Assembly (NCBI GenBank): GCA_024763295.1
Contig: JANTFU010000074.1
Coordinates: 1 to 9,601, forward strand
Direction of reading: 5' to 3'
DNA length: 9,601 nt
Origin: Anaerolineales bacterium
GTDB lineage: Bacteria > Chloroflexota > Anaerolineae > Anaerolineales > Villigracilaceae
Within the stretch, counting starts at the first letter, position 1. Every line of letters begins with the position of its first letter. The notes beneath the pieces are model-generated. The model did not search any database and had not been told where the DNA came from. It saw only the letters and a list, made by a program, of their open reading frames with translations. The translations under genes and the position numbers were made by a program. Of this stretch, positions 5,267 to 9,601 are shown piece by piece.

Positions 5267-7045
5267 ATGAATTTTTATTTTTCAGCATCATTAATTCCGT
5301 TGGTTATTGGGGTAACCATTCCGGGATGGTTGTCCATTTACGTTTTACGGAATCGAACGTCAAAAGGCGCCAAATATCTTGTCGTCTTTCTGATGTTACT
5401 ATTCTTTTGGGGCACAGCCTACGTGCTGGAATTGGCATCGGTAACCCTAGAAACGAAAATCTTCTGGAATAACATCAGCTTTATCTTCATCGCTTTTACG
5501 CCTCTTTCCCTGCTTCTATTTAGCATTGAATATACAGAACGTGGACACTGGCTAACGCCGCTGCGCACAGGTTTAGCGTCGCTTATTCCAATCATCACCA
5601 TCATTGTGATTTTTACGCCCGCCCTGCGTTCGGGGTTTTGGGAATCACAGACATTGGTACAACAAGGAGACTTGCTGCTGATTGATGGCATCCATGGCTG
5701 GTGGTACTGGAATATCCACGTCGTTTACTCCTATCTTGGCTTACTGGGGGGAGTCATCTTGCTTGTACTCAACTTACTCAAATGGCCCCGCCAATATCGT
5801 GGACAAATGGTCTGGACGCTGATCGCCATCAGCGTTCCTTGGGTGGCGAATGCAATCACCGTCTTCAAGATTCTGCCAATCTATATTGACCTAACGCCCT
5901 TCGCCTTCTCCGTCACCGGAATAGGCTTGACCTTTGCAGTCGTGCGGCATCACATGCTGGATTTAGCGCCAATCGCCCGTGCAGTGGTTGTGGACGGTCT
6001 CCCGGACGGGGTACTCATCCTTGACGCTGCCAGCCGCGTCGTAGATGCCAACCCGGCAGCCGTAAAACTACTCTCGTCCCAAACCGAACTTATTGGGCGC
6101 AGCATAGACAGCATCTTCACCGATTTACCCGCCATCACCAACAAAAACACAGGCAGCGTTGCCAATCAGGAAGAGCTTGAATTCCACAATGCAGCCGGGG
6201 AAACAAGATATCTTGAACTTTCATCCACGCCACTCCATGATCGCTCTAAAAACATAATTGGCAGTGTCATCACCCTCCGCGATATTACCCAAGCCAAAGA
6301 AACCCGGCAGCTTTTACTAGAAGCGCGTAATAAAGCGGTCGAAGCCAATCAACTAAAAAGTCGCTTTCTCGCCAAGGTAAGCCACGAATTTCGGACTCCC
6401 TTGGGTGGCATTATCGGCTACGGAGAATTACTTGAGCATGAAAGTTTCGGTCCCATGAATGAAGAACAAAAAGGCGTTGTACGCGCCGTCATTAACAGCG
6501 CACAAAGCCTAAACGAGATGGTCTCCGAATTGCTCGATCAGGCTCAAATTGAATCCGGCACGCTGGTTTTGAAAAAGACGCCCTTTACCCCAACGGCGCT
6601 CATGGAAAGCGCAATCGCAGATGTGACGATGGCTGCACAGGAAAGAGGCATCTCCCTAAAAACATTCATCGATCCAAAACTCCCGCCCCGCATCCTTGCA
6701 GATTCGCGGCGCTTACGCCAAATCATTATTAATCTGGTCGCCAACGCCATCAAATTCACACCAAAGGGTGAAGTCAACGTCTCGTTTTTGCGAGAAAACG
6801 ACACTCATTGGGCGCTAGTTGTAGCCGATACCGGCATCGGTATTCCCGAAAACGCCCTGCCCGATATTTTCAACCCCTTCAAACAAGTCAGCAACGAAAT
6901 TTCATATAAAAATCGCGGCATTGGCTTGGGACTTTCCATCACACGCGATCTAGTTGCCTTGATGAAAGGTACAATTGATGTAGAAAGCGAAATCAATCAG
7001 GGAACCACCTTTCGTATCACCCTGCCCTTGGAATCTGCAAAATGA
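5267..7045 (+). CDS. Membrane sensor histidine kinase (7TM-PAS-HisKA-HATPase)
   Basis: Sensor kinase of a two-component system, 592 residues. Residues 1-228 hold about seven hydrophobic helices (roughly 5-27, 36-57, 66-88, 100-120, 150-172, 180-200, 205-227), with the longest outside loop at about 121-148. This fits the 7TM N-terminal module of histidine kinases. A PAS domain covers about 238-345 (DGLPDGVLILDAASRVVDAN start, ITLRDITQ end). The HisKA dimerisation helix carries the phosphorylated H373 in VSHEFRTPLGG. The ATPase domain has an N-box around N489 and N494 (INLVANAIKFTPKGE), G1 DTGIGIPE from D521 and G2 GIGLGLS from G551. All residues needed for ATP binding and autophosphorylation are present. 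The signal is unknown; PAS may bind a ligand or cofactor. The stop overlaps the start of the receiver gene by ATGA, implying translational coupling. Confidence 0.93.
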   Translation: MNFYFSASLIPLVIGVTIPGWLSIYVLRNRTSKGAKYLVVFLMLLFFWGTAYVLELASVTLETKIFWNNISFIFIAFTPLSLLLFSIEYTERGHWLTPLRTGLASLIPIITIIVIFTPALRSGFWESQTLVQQGDLLLIDGIHGWWYWNIHVVYSYLGLLGGVILLVLNLLKWPRQYRGQMVWTLIAISVPWVANAITVFKILPIYIDLTPFAFSVTGIGLTFAVVRHHMLDLAPIARAVVVDGLPDGVLILDAASRVVDANPAAVKLLSSQTELIGRSIDSIFTDLPAITNKNTGSVANQEELEFHNAAGETRYLELSSTPLHDRSKNIIGSVITLRDITQAKETRQLLLEARNKAVEANQLKSRFLAKVSHEFRTPLGGIIGYGELLEHESFGPMNEEQKGVVRAVINSAQSLNEMVSELLDQAQIESGTLVLKKTPFTPTALMESAIADVTMAAQERGISLKTFIDPKLPPRILADSRRLRQIIINLVANAIKFTPKGEVNVSFLRENDTHWALVVADTGIGIPENALPDIFNPFKQVSNEISYKNRGIGLGLSITRDLVALMKGTIDVESEINQGTTFRITLPLESAK

Positions 7046-7410
7046 CACCCAAACCGCTTGCTTTCATCATTGAAGATGATCCCGTGCTGTGCGACATCAA
7101 TAGCATCACACTCGAACCCTATTTCAGGCTCGAAGTCTATCAACGCGGCGACTTCGCAATGAACGCGCTTGAAAAAACAGTCCCCGATCTTGTGCTTTTA
7201 GATATCAACCTCCCCAAAGTCTCAGGCGTTGAAATCTTAAAGAAATTACGCACATCCAAACGCTTCTCTACCACCAAAGTCATTCTAACCACTGCCGACA
7301 ATCTACAAGCAGCCTCGCTAGAGTCCGAAGCCGATATTGTGCTCCTAAAACCAATCAACCCTAATCAACTGCGCGCATTTGCCACCCGACTTACCAGCGC
7401 TTCAGCCTAA
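7042..7410 (+). CDS. Single-domain response regulator (receiver only)
   Basis: A CheY-like receiver of 122 residues with no output domain. Acidic residues E11, D12 and D13 form the metal pocket. D54 in LLDINLP is the phosphoacceptor. T84 in ILTTADN and K103 in LLKPI complete the active site. It starts inside the kinase stop codon (ATGA), so the pair is co-translated and this is the likely phosphorylation target of the kinase. With no DNA-binding or enzymatic domain, it must act by protein contact or pass phosphate on in a relay. The C-terminal alpha-5 region is short but complete. Confidence 0.93.
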   Translation: MTPKPLAFIIEDDPVLCDINSITLEPYFRLEVYQRGDFAMNALEKTVPDLVLLDINLPKVSGVEILKKLRTSKRFSTTKVILTTADNLQAASLESEADIVLLKPINPNQLRAFATRLTSASA

Positions 7411-7420
7411 AAAACCGCGC

Positions 7421-7449
7421 TTCATTTCTCTGCTGCTTTCCTTTATAAT
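7421..7449 (+). promoter_or_regulatory. Candidate promoter for a leaderless radical SAM mRNA
   Basis: A perfect TATAAT at 7444-7449 has TTCATT (7421-7426) 17 bases upstream, a weak -35. Transcription would start at about 7456-7457, the A of the ATG start codon. No purine-rich Shine-Dalgarno sequence precedes that ATG (the bases are CGCCCCC), which supports a leaderless message. The promoter lies in the 46-base gap after the receiver gene. Confidence 0.5.
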
Positions 7450-7456
7450 CGCCCCC

Positions 7457-9427
7457 ATGCTAACCCCAGAACAAATTGAAAACCGCCTCGAGCGGACCCT
7501 TTTAACGGTACAAAAACCCGGTCGCTACGTCGGCGGAGAATATAACGCCGTCTACAAAAATTGGGACGAAATTCAAACCAAAGTCGCCTTCGTCTTCCCC
7601 GATATCTACGACCTCGGTATTTCCAACGTCGGACTCAAAATCCTTTACGACCAAATCAACCAACGCGACGACGCCCTCGCCGAGCGCGCCTATCTCCCTT
7701 GGATTGACTTTGAAGAAGTCATGCGGCGGGATGAAATTCCGCTTTATGCTCTGGAATCAAAACATCCGCTGGTGGATTTCGACATCATCGGCATCACCAT
7801 CCCCTACGAAACCCTCTACACCAATGTGCTGAACGTCCTTGACCTCGCCATGATTCCGCTTAAAAGCAGCGAGCGTGGTGCCGAACATCCCCTCATCATC
7901 GCCGGTGGACACACCTTCTCCAACCCCGAACCGATCTGGCAGTTCATTGACGCTTACGCCATCGGCGAAGGCGAAGAAGTCATCCACGACATTGTTGACA
8001 CGGTTCAACAACACAAACTGAATTTGCGAGGCAGCACTACCGCCGAAGCAATCTCACCGCCAAATGAGCAGACTGCTTCGCAAAAAGACGCTCGCAGAAT
8101 CCAGCTAATGAAACTCGCCCAAATCCCCGGCGTTTACGTCCCCTCGCTTTACGAAGCCCACTACATGGACGACGACACCATCGCCGAAGTCGTGCCGCTC
8201 GTGCCCGAAGCGCCGAAAGTGATTATGAAGCGCCTCGTTGCCAAGCTCCCGTCCCCGCCGACCAACTTCATCGTCCCGAATATTAAGAGTGTCCACAACC
8301 GTGCTACGGTTGAAGTGATGCGTGGATGCACGCGCGGGTGTCGATTCTGTCATGCGGGCTTTGCCACGCGTCCAGTCCGCGAGCGATCCGTCCGCGAAGT
8401 TGTGGATGTCGCCGCACAAGCGCTCGCGTCCACCGGCTACGAAGAAGTCTCCTTCCTATCGCTCTCATCATCCGATTACACGGGCATTTCGGAATTGGTG
8501 AAGAAAGTCAACGAACGTTTCCCCGACGAAACAATCGGTGTCTCGCTGCCTTCACTGCGCATCGAATCGGTTTCTGTTGATTTGATGGAAGGCTTGAAGC
8601 GCAGCCGCGCAACGGGCTTTACACTCGCGCCCGAAGCCGCCACCGAACGGATGCGGCGCATCATCAACAAATACATCAGCGATGAGCAACTGCTGGATGT
8701 TTCAAAAGAAATCTTCAAACGCGGCTGGACGACCATCAAACTCTATTTCATGATTGGGCATCCTTCCGAAACGCTCGAAGACGTACAAGCCATTGTCGAT
8801 TTGGCACACAAAGTGCTCAATATCGGGCGCGACATCATCGGCGGCAAAGCCAAAGTGAACCTAAGCGTAGGCACGTTCGCGCCCAAACCGCAAACGCCCT
8901 TCCAATGGGTGCCAATGGACACTTTTGAACAGATTCGAGAAAAACAGGCTTTGCTACAAAAACAACTGCGGCGCGGCATCAAACTCTCGTGGACACAGCC
9001 CGAAGACACCCTGCTCGAAGCCGTTCTCTCTCGTGGGGATCGCCGCTTAGCCGATGTGGTGTACACAGCTTGGAAAAACGGTGCCAAGTTTGATGCCTGG
9101 GGCGATCAGCGCCGCTTTGACGTCTGGATGGCAGCCTTCGAGGAACATGGTCTCGATCCGAAATTTTATACTCATCGTCAACGCCGCGTGGACGAAATCT
9201 TCCCGTGGGATCATATTTCGACCGCCGTCAATAAAAAATTCATCTTCCGCGACTATCAAGACTCGCTGGAGGGAAAAATCCGCATCGACTGCCGCAAGCA
9301 ATGCTACGCCTGCGGCATCCTGCCGACCTTCAACGATCTGCGCTACGAAAACCCCGGCAAAGGCTGGATGTGCCCCGAAGTGAAGCGCAAGCCGAAGTCC
9401 CAAAAGAATTTACCTATTTTAGGATAA
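7457..9427 (+). CDS. Cobalamin-fold radical SAM protein, TIGR03960-like, function unknown
   Basis: 656 residues from ATG 7457. An upstream TTG at 7379 in the same frame lies inside the receiver gene and gives a poor extension, so it is rejected. Residues about 40-180 resemble the B12-binding Rossmann domain found ahead of radical SAM domains, with GGHTFSNPEP (150-159) and IGEGEE (169-174). The usual cobalamin-ligating DxHxxG is not evident, so cobalamin binding is uncertain. The radical SAM motif CTRGCRFC gives C291, C295 and C298 for the 4Fe-4S cluster, followed by the barrel to about 500. A C-terminal group C612, C616, C619 and C639 could bind a second cluster or zinc. Relatives are often encoded beside a radical SAM-linked DUF2344 protein and ribosome-related genes. 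Here a terminator follows directly and no such partner is present. The substrate is unknown. Confidence 0.88.
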   Translation: MLTPEQIENRLERTLLTVQKPGRYVGGEYNAVYKNWDEIQTKVAFVFPDIYDLGISNVGLKILYDQINQRDDALAERAYLPWIDFEEVMRRDEIPLYALESKHPLVDFDIIGITIPYETLYTNVLNVLDLAMIPLKSSERGAEHPLIIAGGHTFSNPEPIWQFIDAYAIGEGEEVIHDIVDTVQQHKLNLRGSTTAEAISPPNEQTASQKDARRIQLMKLAQIPGVYVPSLYEAHYMDDDTIAEVVPLVPEAPKVIMKRLVAKLPSPPTNFIVPNIKSVHNRATVEVMRGCTRGCRFCHAGFATRPVRERSVREVVDVAAQALASTGYEEVSFLSLSSSDYTGISELVKKVNERFPDETIGVSLPSLRIESVSVDLMEGLKRSRATGFTLAPEAATERMRRIINKYISDEQLLDVSKEIFKRGWTTIKLYFMIGHPSETLEDVQAIVDLAHKVLNIGRDIIGGKAKVNLSVGTFAPKPQTPFQWVPMDTFEQIREKQALLQKQLRRGIKLSWTQPEDTLLEAVLSRGDRRLADVVYTAWKNGAKFDAWGDQRRFDVWMAAFEEHGLDPKFYTHRQRRVDEIFPWDHISTAVNKKFIFRDYQDSLEGKIRIDCRKQCYACGILPTFNDLRYENPGKGWMCPEVKRKPKSQKNLPILG

Positions 9428-9431
9428 AAGT

Positions 9432-9461
9432 AAAATCCGCACCGTTGACGTGCGGATTTTT
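9432..9461 (+). terminator. Intrinsic terminator after the radical SAM gene
   Basis: AAAATCCGCAC (9432-9442) and GTGCGGATTTT (9450-9460) form a perfect 11-bp stem with a seven-base loop, CGTTGAC. The stem runs into five T residues (9457-9461). It starts five bases after the stop codon. The A-run on the other side gives it some ability to terminate leftward transcription too. Confidence 0.92.
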
Positions 9462-9601
9462 CATAAATTCAGGGGAGGATTCTCCGAGTAGTGCGGTGAG
9501 ATTATCTCCTACCCTTGATTCGTGCGGGCTAAAGCCACTTCCTCAGTACTTGGAAGCCCTATGGGCTATGTTTTTTTAGTCTCTACGGGACTTTCATGCC
9601 A
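9462..9601. repeat. Non-coding tail of short hairpin repeats
   Basis: No gene is seen to the right edge. Small hairpins follow one another: GAGA-TTA-TCTC (9498-9508), AGCCC-TAT-GGGCT (9555-9567) then ATG and seven T residues (9571-9577), and AGTCTC-TAC-GGGACT (9578-9592). The GCGGGCTAAAGCC string at 9523-9535 resembles widely dispersed intergenic repeats. The 9555-9577 hairpin with its T-run could serve as a second terminator. The block runs off the window, so its full extent is unknown. Confidence 0.5.

Noticed and set aside
7379..7456. Longer start (TTG) for the radical SAM protein
   Set aside because: Overlaps the end of the receiver gene by 32 bases and adds 26 residues unlike the family N-terminus; ATG 7457 begins the recognisable homology.
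8105..9403. Minus-strand frames of 85-118 residues opposite the radical SAM gene
   Set aside because: Antisense shadows of a conserved coding region.

Overview
The window is about 9.6 kb of bacterial chromosome with moderate GC. It carries two leftward genes (serS, maeB), the first 18 codons of a third leftward gene at the left edge, and three rightward genes (a histidine kinase, a response regulator and a radical SAM enzyme). I see no phage, plasmid, CRISPR, transposase or defence gene. The organism is most likely a member of Chloroflexota, perhaps Anaerolineae. That is inference from a T-box ahead of serS, a 7TM-type histidine kinase, a large cobalamin-fold radical SAM protein of the TIGR03960 type, and intergenic spaces full of short palindromic and 7-bp-periodic repeats. 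No 16S or other marker is present to prove it.

Layout, left to right. Positions 1-55: start of a small membrane protein gene (minus). 69-158: a 7-bp-periodic repeat array. 146-1420: serS (minus). 1438-1507: a second heptad array. 1508-1859: a complete serine T-box leader (stem I, UCC specifier, T-box bulge, antiterminator, terminator), apparently split by a ~100-bp palindromic element at about 1659-1759. 1866-1893: the serS promoter. 1925-1999: a 75-bp near-perfect palindrome. 2021-2060: the maeB terminator. 2063-2093: a third heptad array that runs into the maeB stop codon. 2091-4346: maeB, a malic enzyme with a phosphotransacetylase-like regulatory tail (minus). 4347-5266: a 920-bp divergent intergenic region with candidate promoters at both ends and a multi-branched structured element at 4861-4985. 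5267-7045 and 7042-7410: a sensor kinase and a single-domain receiver, overlapping by ATGA. 7457-9427: the radical SAM protein, probably leaderless. 9432-9461: its terminator. 9462-9601: non-coding, repeat-derived.

How the genes work together: serS charges tRNA-Ser and is predicted to be switched on by uncharged tRNA-Ser through the T-box. maeB links malate to pyruvate and NADPH, with its tail probably sensing acetyl-CoA. The kinase and receiver form a two-component pair without a DNA-binding output. The radical SAM protein belongs to an uncharacterised family. No multi-gene system of an obviously new kind is visible. The most unusual signals are the heptad arrays, two of which change to the reverse-complement orientation part-way and two of which supply or flank stop codons, together with the repeat element lodged in a riboswitch.
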